A stretch of DNA of 64,000 nt from Halobacteriales archaeon YIM A00010 (GCA_025041175.1 JAKCFJ010000001.1:1939526-2003525); one strand, 5' to 3'. Counted from the first letter of the stretch, positions 36,807 through 47,207 are shown. The notes: generated from the sequence alone by a model not told the origin. A program made the numbers and translations.

Positions 36807-36830
36807 CTCGATCGGGTACACGGGCGTACT

Positions 36831-37259
36831 ATGGCGAACGGCAAGTACGCCGCGCGGAAGTTGAAGAAGGACCGCCAGAACCACCGGTGGTCCGACTCGG
36901 AGTACGCGCGACGCGCTCGCGGGCTCGGGGAGAAATCCGATCCGCTAGAGGGCGCTCCACAGGGACGAGGCATCGTACTCGAAAAGGTCGGCGTCGAGGC
37001 AAAACAGCCCAACTCGGCCATCCGGAAGTGTGTCCGGGTGCAGCTCATCAAAAACGGCAAGCAGGTGACTGCGTTCTGCCCCGGCGACGGCGCGATCTCT
37101 TTCATCGACGAACACGACGAGGTTACTATCGCCGGGATCGGCGGGGCGAAGGGCCGTGCGATGGGCGACCTGTCGGGTGTGAACTACAAGGTCGAAAAGG
37201 TAAACGGGGTCAGCCTGATCGAACTCGTCCGCGGGAACGCGGAAAAGCCGGTACGATAA
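36831..37259 (+). CDS. rps12: Ribosomal protein S12 (uS12)
   Basis: This 142-residue small-subunit protein of the decoding centre is of normal archaeal length. The conserved [22 protein letters not shown] and [18 protein letters not shown] are intact. One base separates its stop from the rps7 start, so the two are co-transcribed. Confidence 0.97.
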   Translation: MANGKYAARKLKKDRQNHRWSDSEYARRARGLGEKSDPLEGAPQGRGIVLEKVGVEAKQPNSAIRKCVRVQLIKNGKQVTAFCPGDGAISFIDEHDEVTIAGIGGAKGRAMGDLSGVNYKVEKVNGVSLIELVRGNAEKPVR

Positions 37260-37260
37260 C

Positions 37261-37875
37261 ATGAGCGGCTCAGACACACCGGATCCCGACCAACCGGCAG
37301 GGGGCGACGACATCGATGTCGACGCGCGACTGTTCACTCGGTGGGAGGTCTCCGATATCGCTTACTCCGATCCCTCGACCGAGCGCTACATCACGGTGAC
37401 GCCGGTCGCCCACACGATGGGCCGGCACTCCTCCAAGCAGTTCAAAAAGAGCGAGATCAGCGTCGTCGAGCGGCTCATCAATCGGCTGATGCGAACCGAA
37501 GAGAACACCGGCAAAAAGAGGATGACGACGCGGATCGTCCGCGAGGCGTTCGACATCGTCAACGACCGCACCGAAGAGAACCCGGTACAGGTGCTCGTCA
37601 CGGCGGTCGAAAACGCCGCGCCCCGCGAGGAGACGGTTCGGCTCAAATACGGCGGGATCTCCGTTCCCCAGGCCGTCGATGTAGCCCCACAGCGCCGTGT
37701 CGACCAGGCGCTCAAGTTCCTCGCCGAAGGCGCACACGAGCTGTCGTTCAAGTCGCCGACATCGGTCGAACAAGCACTTGCCGAGCAGCTCGTCGGAGCG
37801 GCCAACTACGACGTGCAAACCTACGCCATCAATCAGAAAGAGGAGAAAGAGCGCGTCGCTGCCGCGGCCCGATAA
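37261..37875 (+). CDS. rps7: Ribosomal protein S7 (uS7)
   Basis: This 204-residue head protein of the small subunit carries the usual haloarchaeal acidic N-terminal extension (SGSDTPDPDQPAGGDDIDVD). The rRNA-binding core contains TIVREAFDIV-like and NPVQVLVTAVENAAPREETVRLKYGG segments. The C-terminal KEEKERVAAAAR is typical. Downstream comes a convergent metallopeptidase-like gene instead of the fusA gene. Confidence 0.97.
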   Translation: MSGSDTPDPDQPAGGDDIDVDARLFTRWEVSDIAYSDPSTERYITVTPVAHTMGRHSSKQFKKSEISVVERLINRLMRTEENTGKKRMTTRIVREAFDIVNDRTEENPVQVLVTAVENAAPREETVRLKYGGISVPQAVDVAPQRRVDQALKFLAEGAHELSFKSPTSVEQALAEQLVGAANYDVQTYAINQKEEKERVAAAAR

Positions 37876-37914
37876 CCGTTTGTTCTTGGATTTCGTTCGG
37901 TGCGATCGAGGCGC

Positions 37915-38658
37915 TTACGCGTTCGTGCTGGCCGTGTACTCTCGTGTCACGTCTACGAGGGCCTTCCGGTACTCGGTTTCGTCGGGATCGGTGGTGAGCG
38001 ATCGGAAACGGGACCTGAACGCGTCCAGATCGACGTTCGGCGCGTCGTTGGCGGCCGCGTGGGCGAGATCGTACAGCTGGTGGTCGGTGCCAACCAGATC
38101 GTGTCGCTCACACAACGCGAGCGCGAACGCCCCGTTCACGGCGGTGATATCGGGATCGGACTCCGCAGTGAGACGAGTCCACACACTCGGAGCGGCTGCC
38201 GGCTGGTTCACCACCGCACTGGCTAACCCCGATTCGAGAAAGGTAACCAGCTTGTTCGGCGGCGTAACGTCGAGCGTGATGTCGTCGGCGTAGATGTCTT
38301 TCATGTGGTTTGCAATCTGGTAACAATGCGCGAAGATCCGTCGATCGACCGATCGGCCTGCGAGCGCGAGGTAGATCGCTTCGGCCGTCGATTGGGTGTG
38401 TGAGGGGTGTTCCTGCTCATTGCGCCGCATGTGGGAGAATTCGTGTAACACCAGCTCGCGCGCCATGGCCGAGCTGGCCGTCTGTACGGACATGTTGAGG
38501 AGGTGGTGGTCGTCGTAATGAGCGGTCCACGTCCGCTCGTCGGGATCGGATCGAACCCGAACGTGGACCCGCCTGTCGAGATCGTACTCCGTCTCGAACA
38601 CGTCACGCGCGCTCAAAAACGGTTCAGTCGGGCCACCACCCTGCACTCGAACCTCCAT
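37915..38658 (-). CDS. DUF5781 family protein with HExxH metalloprotease motif
   Basis: This 247-residue soluble protein is conserved beside rps7 in haloarchaea. It has an HExxH zinc site, HEFSH, at about residues 72-76, in the context LVLHEFSHMRRNEQEHPSHTQ. A glutamate near 93 (TAEA) could be the third ligand. The motif suggests a zinc peptidase, but no substrate is known. A longer frame from 38799 adds a basic, cysteine-containing stretch; the ATG at 38658 (MEVRVQGGG) is the family start. It is convergent with rps7 (39-base gap). Confidence 0.82.
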   Translation of the reverse strand: MEVRVQGGGPTEPFLSARDVFETEYDLDRRVHVRVRSDPDERTWTAHYDDHHLLNMSVQTASSAMARELVLHEFSHMRRNEQEHPSHTQSTAEAIYLALAGRSVDRRIFAHCYQIANHMKDIYADDITLDVTPPNKLVTFLESGLASAVVNQPAAAPSVWTRLTAESDPDITAVNGAFALALCERHDLVGTDHQLYDLAHAAANDAPNVDLDAFRSRFRSLTTDPDETEYRKALVDVTREYTASTNA

Positions 38659-38881
38659 GCGTACGAATACCACGGCTCGAACGGGTATGACTCTTGTGTC
38701 GGCGATGAGAGCTCGGAAAAAAGTTTGTGTTCGAACGCATAGCTCGATCGACAAGCGTGTGAGCGACCGGGAAATCGCGGTTGGATTCGTCACTCTCAAC
38801 GAACAGTGTTCGGCCTCCCGATACTATTCAGATTCATTGCACAACAATTAGGACAGTCCAAGGAGAATCCCGAGACGATCA

Positions 38882-39661
38882 ATGGTCTCCACGGATGCGG
38901 ATGCCGTCGCCATCGAGGCGACCGACCTCCGGAAGACGTACGGGACGGAAACCGCTCTCGACAACGTGTCGTTTTCCATCGAGAGCGGGACGGTGTACGG
39001 CTTTCTCGGGCCGAACGGCGCGGGCAAGACGACCACGATGCGGTTGTTGACCGGGCTGACGCAGCCGACGAGCGGGACAGTCCGGATCTGTGGTGCCCCC
39101 GCCGACGATCGGCGCGCAATCGCGTCGCTCGTGGGCTATCTCCCCGAGACGCCACCGCTGTACGAGGCGTTCAGCGCGCGCGAGCAGCTGGACTACGTTG
39201 CGGAGCTTCGGGACATCTCGTCCGCTGTCGCCACCGAGCGCATCGAGCGGTATCTCGATCAGTTCGATCTCGCTGAGGACGCCGACAAACGCATCAGTTC
39301 CTACTCCAAGGGGATGAAGCAGAAGACCGCGTTCGTCCAGAGCGTGCTGCACGATCCGGCCGTGGTGTTGCTGGACGAACCGACAGCCGGACTCGATCCC
39401 CGCGCCGCCCGCCGGATGCGAGAGTCGATCGCCGAGTTTGCCGACGAGGGAACGACAGTCTTCCTGTCGACGCACATCCTCCCGGTCGTGGAAGCGGTTG
39501 CCGACGAGATCGGCGTGCTGTTCGACGGCCGGTTGGTCACCGAAGGAACGCCGGAAGGAGTGAAGTCGCTGGCCGAAACGGGCGAGGATGGAACGCTCGA
39601 AGACGCGTTTCTCGCCGTCACCGGCGAGGACCAACCGATAGAAAGCACAGCGGACCAATGA
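38882..39661 (+). CDS. ABC-2 type transporter ATPase, first system
   Basis: This 259-residue ATPase of the CcmA/NatA-like exporter class has Walker A GPNGAGKT near residues 45-52, the signature YSKGMKQK near 140, and Walker B VVLLDEPTAGLD. Its stop codon overlaps the permease start by 4 bases (ATGA at 39658). The partner permease is next. Substrate is unknown. It belongs to a different subfamily from the sugar importer at the start of the window. Confidence 0.93.
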   Translation: MVSTDADAVAIEATDLRKTYGTETALDNVSFSIESGTVYGFLGPNGAGKTTTMRLLTGLTQPTSGTVRICGAPADDRRAIASLVGYLPETPPLYEAFSAREQLDYVAELRDISSAVATERIERYLDQFDLAEDADKRISSYSKGMKQKTAFVQSVLHDPAVVLLDEPTAGLDPRAARRMRESIAEFADEGTTVFLSTHILPVVEAVADEIGVLFDGRLVTEGTPEGVKSLAETGEDGTLEDAFLAVTGEDQPIESTADQ

Positions 39662-41265
39662 GCCAGCAACGCGACGTTCGTCACGGGCTACGGATCGGCC
39701 GGACGGAGTTCGTTCGGAGCGTGCGCGAGTATTTCCGGGACAGACGCCGAATCATCGGTTTCGGCTTTGTGTTGTTGGTCTTCGGCGGGAACACCGTGTT
39801 CGCGCTCCCAATTGTGTACGGTGCCGGTCGGGCTGCCCGGTCGGTGACGTCGATTCCGTATTTCGGCTTCGTTGCGACCGCGCTACCGGTCGTTCTCTTG
39901 CTTTTGGCCTCGCTACGAACGGCAGAACGCATCGGAAACGTTGACGCCGAAGAGCTGATCCTGATGACCGTTCACCCTCGGGCGGCTGTTATCGGACTCA
40001 TCAGCTCGGAGATCGCCCTACTGGCGCTGTGGATCGGCCTCCCGCTCGGTGCTGTCGTTATCGTCTTTGCGTTGGGGATGGGAGCGCCCACACTGCCCGT
40101 GACCGCCGGTCTCGTCCTCCTCCCCCTGTTCTGTTGGGCTGCCGTCTGGGGCTACGCGTTCGGGATCGGAGTGTTGCGACTGCTTCGGTGGCTGCCCGGA
40201 CTCCAGCGGATCCTGAAGATCGGATGGGCATTCGTACTGATACCGCTCATGTTCGGCGCACCGTTCATTGGAACCTCCATTGCAGACGGGTCGCTCTCGA
40301 TGGGGGGACTGCTCGCAGCGCTCACGTTCGAACCGCTGCAGTCGTACGCTGAGCTCGCGTTCGTCGGGACCGGTCTGTTCCATACTCCATCGATCGGCGC
40401 GGTGGCGGTCCTCGGTATCCTAGTGGTGCTCACGCCCGTGGGGCTTGCCGTCGCAACGGGACAGGCAACAGCGCTCTGGTTCACTGACGACCCGACTCCC
40501 GCACAACCACAACGGGCCGAAGGCTCCTCAGATGGGTTCGAGACGCCACAACCGCTTGCTTCGACCGGTGCCGGAGCCATCGCGTGGGGCCATCTGCTCC
40601 GGGCCGTCCGACAGCCCCAGGAGTTAGCCCATCTCACGATGATACTGTTCATGCTCGGACCGGGAGCTGCCCCGTTCCTTCGGTCTGCCGAGAACGTCGG
40701 ACCGATCATCGCCGGCATCGGCGTCGTGCTCGCTACGTATCTCGCCGGCGCGACGTTTGGCTTGAACCCCCTCGGCGACGATCGCCCCGCGTTCCCCCTG
40801 CTGTTGCTCACCAAGTTGGGACCACGAACGCTCGTTCGGAGCCGAGTGCTCGCCGGGCTTGCGATCGGCGTCCCGATCGCCGTGGTCGTGCCGCTGGGAT
40901 CGATCGTCGTCGGCAACCCATCGCTACCCGCCGTCGGGTTCGCTGTCGTGGGCTGTGGGATGTGTCTCACTGCAGCGACGTTCGCGGTCGGAATCGGTTC
41001 GGCGTATCCGATCTACGAGGAACGGGAGTTCTGGGGGACCGAAACGGTCGTTCCCTCGACTGGCGTGATGATGGTGTATCTGTTCGTCATCGGGCCCGGG
41101 ACAGTTATTGGACTGCTACTAATGTGGATCACACTCACCGGACCGGTGAATCTCAGTCTACCAGTTGCCATCGGTGTCGGCGTGTATCTCCTGCTGACGG
41201 CTACTATTCCCTATGGGTCGTATCGGTACGCAGTCCGGCGCTACCGCACGTACACCGTACAATGA
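39658..41265 (+). CDS. ABC-2 type transporter permease, first system
   Basis: This 535-residue membrane protein has around twelve hydrophobic segments. The N-terminal RIGRTEFVRSVREYFRDRRR is the pattern typical of ABC-2 exporters, and a polar loop near residue 280-300 holds TPAQPQRAEGSSDGFE. The gene overlaps the ATPase gene by 4 bases, so the two form a complex. Long ABC-2 permeases of this sort in haloarchaea have no known substrate. It ends 110 bases before fusA. Confidence 0.85.
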   Translation: MSQQRDVRHGLRIGRTEFVRSVREYFRDRRRIIGFGFVLLVFGGNTVFALPIVYGAGRAARSVTSIPYFGFVATALPVVLLLLASLRTAERIGNVDAEELILMTVHPRAAVIGLISSEIALLALWIGLPLGAVVIVFALGMGAPTLPVTAGLVLLPLFCWAAVWGYAFGIGVLRLLRWLPGLQRILKIGWAFVLIPLMFGAPFIGTSIADGSLSMGGLLAALTFEPLQSYAELAFVGTGLFHTPSIGAVAVLGILVVLTPVGLAVATGQATALWFTDDPTPAQPQRAEGSSDGFETPQPLASTGAGAIAWGHLLRAVRQPQELAHLTMILFMLGPGAAPFLRSAENVGPIIAGIGVVLATYLAGATFGLNPLGDDRPAFPLLLLTKLGPRTLVRSRVLAGLAIGVPIAVVVPLGSIVVGNPSLPAVGFAVVGCGMCLTAATFAVGIGSAYPIYEEREFWGTETVVPSTGVMMVYLFVIGPGTVIGLLLMWITLTGPVNLSLPVAIGVGVYLLLTATIPYGSYRYAVRRYRTYTVQ

Positions 41266-41340
41266 TCGAACAGTGGAAACGGCGGGAAAGCGTTTTTCTG
41301 TAGCCGTTACACATCCATCCACAGGGGCCATCGGAAACAC

Positions 41341-41350
41341 TATGCTTTTC
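41341..41350 (+). promoter_or_regulatory. TATA-like element of fusA
   Basis: TATGCTTTTC lies about 26 bases before the fusA ATG at 41376. It is close to the TATA-like GTTTTATG seen before the EF-1A gene and fits the usual haloarchaeal spacing. Confidence 0.45.
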
Positions 41351-41375
41351 ACTGCGCTTCTGATATAGCGCGGTA

Positions 41376-43568
41376 ATGGGCCGACGTAAGAAGATCGTAC
41401 AGGAGTGCGAGCGGCTGATGGACAGGCCGGAGAACATCCGGAACATCGCTATTGCCGCCCACATCGATCACGGCAAAACGACACTAACTGATAATTTGTT
41501 GGCAGGTGCGGGGATGATCTCGGAGGATCTCGCTGGCGAGCAGTTGGCGATGGACACCGAAGAAGACGAGCAAGAGCGTGGGATCACCATCGACGCGGCG
41601 AACGTGTCGATGACCCACGAGTGGGAGGAGACGAACCACCTCATCAACCTCATCGACACGCCGGGCCACGTCGACTTCGGTGGCGACGTGACGCGTGCGA
41701 TGCGCGCGGTCGACGGCGCGCTCGTGGTCGTGGACGCCGTCGAGGGGACGATGCCCCAGACCGAGACCGTGTTGCGCCAGGCGCTCCGGGAGGGCGTCAA
41801 GCCGGCGCTGTTCATCAACAAGGTCGACCGGCTCATCAACGAGCTACAGGAAGGTCCCGAGGAGATGCAACAACGCCTCCAAGGCGTCATCCGCGACGTG
41901 AACGAGCTCATTCGCGGGATGGCCGAGGAGAAGTACGAAGAGGAGGGCTGGCAGGTCTCCGTCGAGGACGGCACTGTCGCGTTCGGATCGGCGCTGTACA
42001 ACTGGGCCGTCTCTCTTCCCTCGATGCAGGCGACCGGCATCGACTTCGGTGACATCATCGACTACAACCGACGCGGTGAAGAGGGTATCAACGAACTCAA
42101 AGAGCAGTCGCCGCTGTCGGACGTGGTGTTGGACATGGTCGCAGAACACTTCCCGAATCCGGTGGACGCCCAGCCCGAGCGTATTCCGACGGTGTGGCGG
42201 GGAGACAGCGAGAGCGAACTTGCGATGATGATGCAGGAGGTCGACGAGGACGGTGATGTGGTGTTCATGGTCACCGACATCGGGATGGACCCACACGCTG
42301 GCGAGATCGCTACCGGACGAGTGTTCTCCGGGACGCTCGAACGCGGGCAGGATCTGTACGTCTCGGGCACTGCCGGGACTAACCGAATCCAGTCGGTGGG
42401 GATCTTCATGGGCGGCGAGCGCGAGGAGGTCGAACGCGTTCCCGCCGGGAACATTGCCAGCGTTACTGGACTGCGCGATGCGATCGCGGGATCGACCGCG
42501 TCCAGCGTCGAGATGACGCCGTTCGAGTCGATCGAGCACATCTCCGAGCCGGTCATCACGAAATCCGTCGAGGCACAGCACATGGACGACCTGCCCAAAC
42601 TCATCGAGACGCTCCGGCAGGTGTCCAAAGAGGATCCCACGATCAAAATCGAGATCAACGAGGACACCGGCGAGCACCTCATCAGCGGACAGGGCGAGCT
42701 CCACCTCGAAGTCCAGACCCAGCGCATCGAGCGCAACCAGGGCATTCCGGTCACGACTGGTGAGCCGATCGTCGTCTTCCGGGAAGCGCCCCAGGAGAAC
42801 AGCGAGGTCGTGGAGGGGATCTCCCCGAACCGTCACAACCGATTTTACATCAGCGTCGAAACACTCTCGGAGGATCTCGTCGAACTGTTGAAGCGAGGCG
42901 AGGCGACCAACGACATGCCGGAACTGGAACGGCGAGAGGCCCTCATGGACGCTGGCATGGACAAGGACACCGCCCAGAACGTCGAGCATATCCACAGCTC
43001 GAACATCCTCATCGATGACACGAAAGGGATCCAACACCTGAACGAAACGATGGAACTCGTCATCGAAGGGATCGAAGAGGCACTCGATGACGGGCCGCTC
43101 GCTGCCGAGCCAGTGGAGGGCGCTCTCATCCGTCTCAAAGACGCCAGGCTCCACGAGGACGCGATCCACCGTGGACCGGCACAAGTGATCCCAGCGGTGC
43201 GTGAGGCGGCACACAACGCGCTCATCGACGCGCGGATCTCGCTGCTCGAACCGATCCAGGACGTTCGGATCGACGTGCCCAACGAACACATGGGAGCGGC
43301 TTCCGGCGAGATCCAGGGCCGCCGTGGCCGCGTCGACGACATGTACCAAGAGGGAGATCTGATGGTCGTCGAAGGCGTCGCGCCCGTGGACGAGATGATC
43401 GGCTTTGCGAGCGACATCCGGTCTGCCACCGAGGGCCGCGCGTCGTGGAACACCGAGAACGCCGGCTTCCAGGTGATGGCCGACAACCTCCAGACCGAAA
43501 CGATCATGGAGATCCGCGAACGCAAAGGCATGAAGTTGGAACTGCCGGCCACCGTCGACTACTTCTGA
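41376..43568 (+). CDS. fusA: Translation elongation factor 2 (aEF-2)
   Basis: This 730-residue translocation GTPase has G1 AHIDHGKTT at 28-36, G3 [10 protein letters not shown] and G4 NKVD. The domain IV tip loop [15 protein letters not shown] carries the histidine (about 598) that is modified to diphthamide in archaea and eukaryotes. Its length is normal. It stands alone with its own promoter. In many haloarchaea it lies between rps7 and the EF-1A region, as here. Confidence 0.97.
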   Translation: MGRRKKIVQECERLMDRPENIRNIAIAAHIDHGKTTLTDNLLAGAGMISEDLAGEQLAMDTEEDEQERGITIDAANVSMTHEWEETNHLINLIDTPGHVDFGGDVTRAMRAVDGALVVVDAVEGTMPQTETVLRQALREGVKPALFINKVDRLINELQEGPEEMQQRLQGVIRDVNELIRGMAEEKYEEEGWQVSVEDGTVAFGSALYNWAVSLPSMQATGIDFGDIIDYNRRGEEGINELKEQSPLSDVVLDMVAEHFPNPVDAQPERIPTVWRGDSESELAMMMQEVDEDGDVVFMVTDIGMDPHAGEIATGRVFSGTLERGQDLYVSGTAGTNRIQSVGIFMGGEREEVERVPAGNIASVTGLRDAIAGSTASSVEMTPFESIEHISEPVITKSVEAQHMDDLPKLIETLRQVSKEDPTIKIEINEDTGEHLISGQGELHLEVQTQRIERNQGIPVTTGEPIVVFREAPQENSEVVEGISPNRHNRFYISVETLSEDLVELLKRGEATNDMPELERREALMDAGMDKDTAQNVEHIHSSNILIDDTKGIQHLNETMELVIEGIEEALDDGPLAAEPVEGALIRLKDARLHEDAIHRGPAQVIPAVREAAHNALIDARISLLEPIQDVRIDVPNEHMGAASGEIQGRRGRVDDMYQEGDLMVVEGVAPVDEMIGFASDIRSATEGRASWNTENAGFQVMADNLQTETIMEIRERKGMKLELPATVDYF

Positions 43569-43855
43569 ATCGCGCCGTTCGGTGCCGGTCTCGACGTTTT
43601 CTTACTGATTCGGGGCGTTCGTGAACTGCCTCGGCCTGCTCCGCCTGTAGAACAAAAAGATCCCGGTGAATCGCTAGACGGTAATCAAGTCGTACGAAAG
43701 AACGGAAGGGGAACCCCCCGATGATTCACGTCGAAGACTTGCCACGTCACGAGCAGGCGATCCGATACGCGGGCTGTCGGAGCTATCCGAACTGCTCCGA
43801 TCGAGACAGATCCAATCACAATGTATTACTGCTGCAGGATTTTCGATAACAAACG

Positions 43856-44278
43856 ATGACAGAAGCTGAGCTGATCGTTTCAACCATCGTCACTATGGTG
43901 GGACTCCTCCCTCTCATCTGGCTTCCGCTTCGCATCCGTGCGGTCTGGCGTGGCGAAAAGTCAGCTCCGCCGATCAATAGACGAAGATATTATTCCTTCA
44001 TTGGTTATCGGGACTGGATAACGGAGCGGACGTTTCCGATGGCTGAGGTATTATTTGCCTGCATGGCTGGACTTTTGGTTTCGATGGAAGCAATAATGGT
44101 ATTGATACAGCTTGGTGTTATTAGGGGGACTGGGCTACTCATATGGCCAATGGCTGTGTTTGTACCACTCGGGATGTTCTTTGGCTTCCTCACACTTATC
44201 ATTAGTCTAATAGGAAAGCCAGAAACGTTAATCCCGCCTTCAGAGCGTGGGAAACCACTCGACGCCGAAGCACCATGA
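43856..44278 (+). CDS. Membrane protein of unknown family
   Basis: I do not recognise this 140-residue protein. It has three predicted membrane segments (about 5-25, 62-82, 95-118) and basic loops, including RAVWRGEKSAPPINRRRYYSF. The codon use is clearly less GC-rich than that of fusA just upstream, which suggests a laterally acquired or relaxed gene. It opens the accessory patch between fusA and the ACT/hom pair. The start is the ATG at 43856. Confidence 0.6.
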   Translation: MTEAELIVSTIVTMVGLLPLIWLPLRIRAVWRGEKSAPPINRRRYYSFIGYRDWITERTFPMAEVLFACMAGLLVSMEAIMVLIQLGVIRGTGLLIWPMAVFVPLGMFFGFLTLIISLIGKPETLIPPSERGKPLDAEAP

Positions 44279-44632
44279 CGTAGTGACCAGTTCGAGACGT
44301 GTTCGGAGAGTTGTGGGAAGGAGCCACCAGAGGTGATCAGTAGCGCAGAGGCACGATGAACCGCTATACAACGCTTGATTCATCTAATTCACAGCCCGCC
44401 AGATGTTGTGAACGATACGCATCAGGACAAGCTCAAGAGATTCACCACCAGGTTCGCGCGCGCACGGCTTCGTCAAGCGTACACTTGATCAAGGGTTTCA
44501 AATGAAGCAAGAGGTTTGCGACATAGAACATCGGCAGTCCCCCGCTTCAACTCCTTTGATTTAGCGGCTCAGTCCAACGCAGTCTGGCAATTCACCAGAG
44601 CCAATAAAAAACGCGGCCGAAAATTACAGTCG
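44279..44632. other. Decayed intergenic stretch
   Basis: There are 354 bases with no intact gene. On the minus strand, broken frames near 44380-44560 read like the end of a membrane or transposase protein (YVANLLLHLKPLIK, then after a frameshift ELVLMRIVHNIWRAVN). This is too short and broken to name. Confidence 0.35.
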
Positions 44633-44815
44633 ATGGATAACTCTGAAAAGCGCTGTCCGGACTGTGCCGTCGAGATGGAGGAGTTGGCGTTGCGAGCGAT
44701 TGGACACAATAACCAGATAGCGGTCGTCACCGACGAACCGCGGGATGGACTGCTCGGACGGTTCGGTCCGAACAAGAAACACCTGAAGTCAGGCAGATGG
44801 ATTTCTCATGCATGA
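44633..44815 (+). pseudogene. Truncated zinc-ribbon protein gene
   Basis: The first 50 residues (MDNSEKRCPDCAVEMEELAL and onward to LLGRFGPNKKH) match the start of small haloarchaeal zinc-ribbon proteins, with one CPDC pair. In intact relatives a second C..C pair follows; here the frame runs into inverted-repeat element copy 1 at 44783 and stops ten codons later. I see no second half on the far side of the element, so the gene is broken. Confidence 0.6.
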
Positions 44816-44887
44816 ACAACATTGGAACAATCTCGGTCTAAATTTCGTATGAGGCCGTGCATGACGAATCGACCTAGCCGACCTCTG
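44783..44887. repeat. Palindromic MITE-like element, copy 1
   Basis: This 105-bp element has ends that are imperfect inverted repeats (about 19 of 27 match; right end read outward-in GAGGTCGGCTAGGTCGATTC). The interior GTCTAAATTTCGTATGAGG matches copy 3 closely. It truncates the zinc-ribbon gene. Confidence 0.75.
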
Positions 44888-45184
44888 ATGGTCGAGACCG
44901 TGGCCACTCGTGGATCCGTTGCTCGTCACTCACTGAATGTTCGACTGGGGAGCGTGTTCCCCGAGTGAGAGAGCACTGCCTATTGGGATGAAGACCAGTG
45001 GCGACTGCCGGATTGGCAGCGAGTGGGGGCGCTGCTCCTTTAAGTAGTTCTGGCGATAAGGTGGAGATATAGACGAGGTTCTGTGCGTGTTCTCCATTGA
45101 TAGGCTTCGAGCCAGATGATTTGTCTCACAGGGAAGGGTCTAGTATCCTCGCGACCACCCGTTGTAGGTTCCGACCGAACGATG

Positions 45185-45293
45185 CTGATGTCGGCTAGAT
45201 GGATTTCTAATGCACGATCAGCCTCAGAATTTATCCCGATAATTTAATTTTTGATGAGGATCGTGTATGACAAATTCACCTAACCAACTTCAG
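45185..45293. repeat. Palindromic MITE-like element, copy 2
   Basis: This 109-bp element has a left end GTCGGCTAGATGGATTTCTA and a right end that is its imperfect inverse (about 20 of 28). The symmetry extends inward: TGCACGATC pairs with GATCGTGTA, so nearly the whole element can fold into one hairpin. It lies upstream of the VWA gene. Confidence 0.78.
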
Positions 45294-45488
45294 GTGATTG
45301 GGGCTGAAGCGAGGAAAGCGACTAATATATCGGTACGTTACACGACAGACACGGGACTTAGACACCTGTGATCGCGCCGCTCGTCGCTTACGGCCCGTAT
45401 TTATTTAATGGTGTGATCAGCGGCTGCCGACGTGAGCAGTCGGTAAGGTAAAGATTTCGTCCAACAATCATCCGGATACCGAGTGAGA

Positions 45489-47207
45489 ATGACCCGCAAT
45501 CCTAACCGTCGACAACTGCTCCAGTGCTGTGCCGTGGGTGCCGTGGCCTCACTCGCCGGCTGTTCGACCCGAACTCCGTCAGGATTTTGGGGCGACTCGT
45601 CGGAGAAAATAGACGACTGGGAGTACTCCCCGCCAAGCGAGGGCATCGATTTGGTCGGGGGGTTATTCGGAGACAACGAGGCCGGGGCGATGGAGGACGC
45701 CGCGAGCGAGAACGTCGGACTGGCGACCGGCGGAGCCGCGGATGTCGGGACGTTCCGGCGCAACGTGTACGAGGAGTACCTGCCGATCCCCGAGAGCATG
45801 GCCTACGAGGGGCTGTTCGGCGAGTACTACTTCGACACCGGCGGAGACGGCTCTTGCGGGTCGCTGTTCTGCCCGACATACACCCCCGCCGTAAGCCTGG
45901 ACCCGCTGTCCGACGAAACCGAGCGCTACCTCACCGTTGGACTCAACTCCGGGTTGTCCCAATCAGAGTTCGAGCGCCCGGCGCTGAACCTCGTGATCGT
46001 CCTGGACATCTCGGGATCGATGGGTGCGAGCTTCGACGACTACTACTACGACGCCCACGGGAACCGACAGGAGACCGAGGGTGACACCACTCGCTCGAAG
46101 ATGGAGGTCGCAAAGAAGGCGCTGGTAAAGCTGACCCGCCACCTCCGACCCGAAGACAGGTTCGGTGTCGTCCTGTTCGACGACGACGCGTACCTGGCCA
46201 AGCCCCTCCACGCGGTCGAGGAAACGGACATGGACGCCATCCGCGGACACATCCAGAAGGACATCGAGCCGCGAGGCGGGACGAATGTCTCCGCCGCGAT
46301 GGAGCTAGGCGAGGAACTCGTTGCAGAATACGACGACGCTGATTCTGGCGAGTACGAGACACGAACTCTCCTGTTGACTGACGCACAGATCAACATGGAG
46401 GAGACAGACGCCGACGAGCTCCGGTCGAGCTTGGAGGAGAACGCCGGACGGGACCACCACACCACCGTCATCGGCGTCGGTGTCGACTTCAACGCGGACC
46501 TGATCAGCCAGATAACGGAGATCCGGGGTGCGAACTACTACAGCGTCTACTCGGAGGACGAGTTCGAGCGCCGCATGGACAACGAGTTCGAGTACATGGT
46601 GACGCCGCTGGTGTACGACCTCTCGCTGGAACTCGACACTGACGGCTACGAGATAACCAAGGTGTACGGATCGACCGCCGCGGACGAAGCCACTGGCGAA
46701 CTCATGCACGTTCGGACACTGTTCCCGTCGCCGCGGACCGATGGCGAGGCAAAGGGCGGTGTCGTGCTGGTGCAGGTCGAGCGGACAGACGGGGAAGAGG
46801 CGTCCGGAACAGAGTTCTCTCTGGAGGCGAACTGGGAGACCCGAGAAGGAAATCGGGAGACCTCGACCGAGACGGTCTCGTTCCCGACGGGCAACGACGA
46901 GGCCTACGGAAACGACACGATCCAGAAAGCGATCCTGCTCGCTCGCCACGCCGACCTGCTGAAGAACTGGACGATCTACGAGCGCGAGGAGACGCTCGTC
47001 GACGACGAGGAAGGGATTTCCCACCCGCCGGACGACGACCACCTCGGCCAGTGGGAACAGCAGTCGGATCCACTAACGGTGTCCAACCGCTACGAGTCGC
47101 GCTTCGAAACCTTTCGGGCCCATTTCGAGGACGAAATGGCGGCCATCGAGGACGAGGAACTCGAGCAGGAACTCGAACTGTTAGGAGCAATCCTTAAGGC
47201 CGCCTGA
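45489..47207 (+). CDS. VWA-domain lipoprotein
   Basis: This 572-residue surface lipoprotein has an N-terminal NRRQLLQCCAVGAVASLAGC, which has a twin-arginine-like start and a lipobox cysteine. A von Willebrand A domain follows, with an intact MIDAS metal site DISGS at about 173-177 and the later threonine loop GGTNVSAAM. The C-terminal half is beta-rich and acidic. VWA proteins of this kind bind partners through a metal ion; the partner is unknown. ATG at 45489 is preferred over GTG at 45483. A TATA-like TATTTATTTAATG lies near 45398-45410. The gene is bracketed by inverted-repeat copies 2 and 3. Confidence 0.87.
   Translation: MTRNPNRRQLLQCCAVGAVASLAGCSTRTPSGFWGDSSEKIDDWEYSPPSEGIDLVGGLFGDNEAGAMEDAASENVGLATGGAADVGTFRRNVYEEYLPIPESMAYEGLFGEYYFDTGGDGSCGSLFCPTYTPAVSLDPLSDETERYLTVGLNSGLSQSEFERPALNLVIVLDISGSMGASFDDYYYDAHGNRQETEGDTTRSKMEVAKKALVKLTRHLRPEDRFGVVLFDDDAYLAKPLHAVEETDMDAIRGHIQKDIEPRGGTNVSAAMELGEELVAEYDDADSGEYETRTLLLTDAQINMEETDADELRSSLEENAGRDHHTTVIGVGVDFNADLISQITEIRGANYYSVYSEDEFERRMDNEFEYMVTPLVYDLSLELDTDGYEITKVYGSTAADEATGELMHVRTLFPSPRTDGEAKGGVVLVQVERTDGEEASGTEFSLEANWETREGNRETSTETVSFPTGNDEAYGNDTIQKAILLARHADLLKNWTIYEREETLVDDEEGISHPPDDDHLGQWEQQSDPLTVSNRYESRFETFRAHFEDEMAAIEDEELEQELELLGAILKAA

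Noticed and set aside
41844-43349. Long minus-strand open frame (501 residues) opposite fusA
   Set aside because: It is an antisense frame of a GC-rich gene with no recognisable domain; the plus-strand EF-2 is certain.
43674-43883. Minus-strand 69-residue frame after fusA
   Set aside because: It has a serine-rich, shadow-like composition and overlaps the start of the membrane gene at 43856; there is no support for expression.
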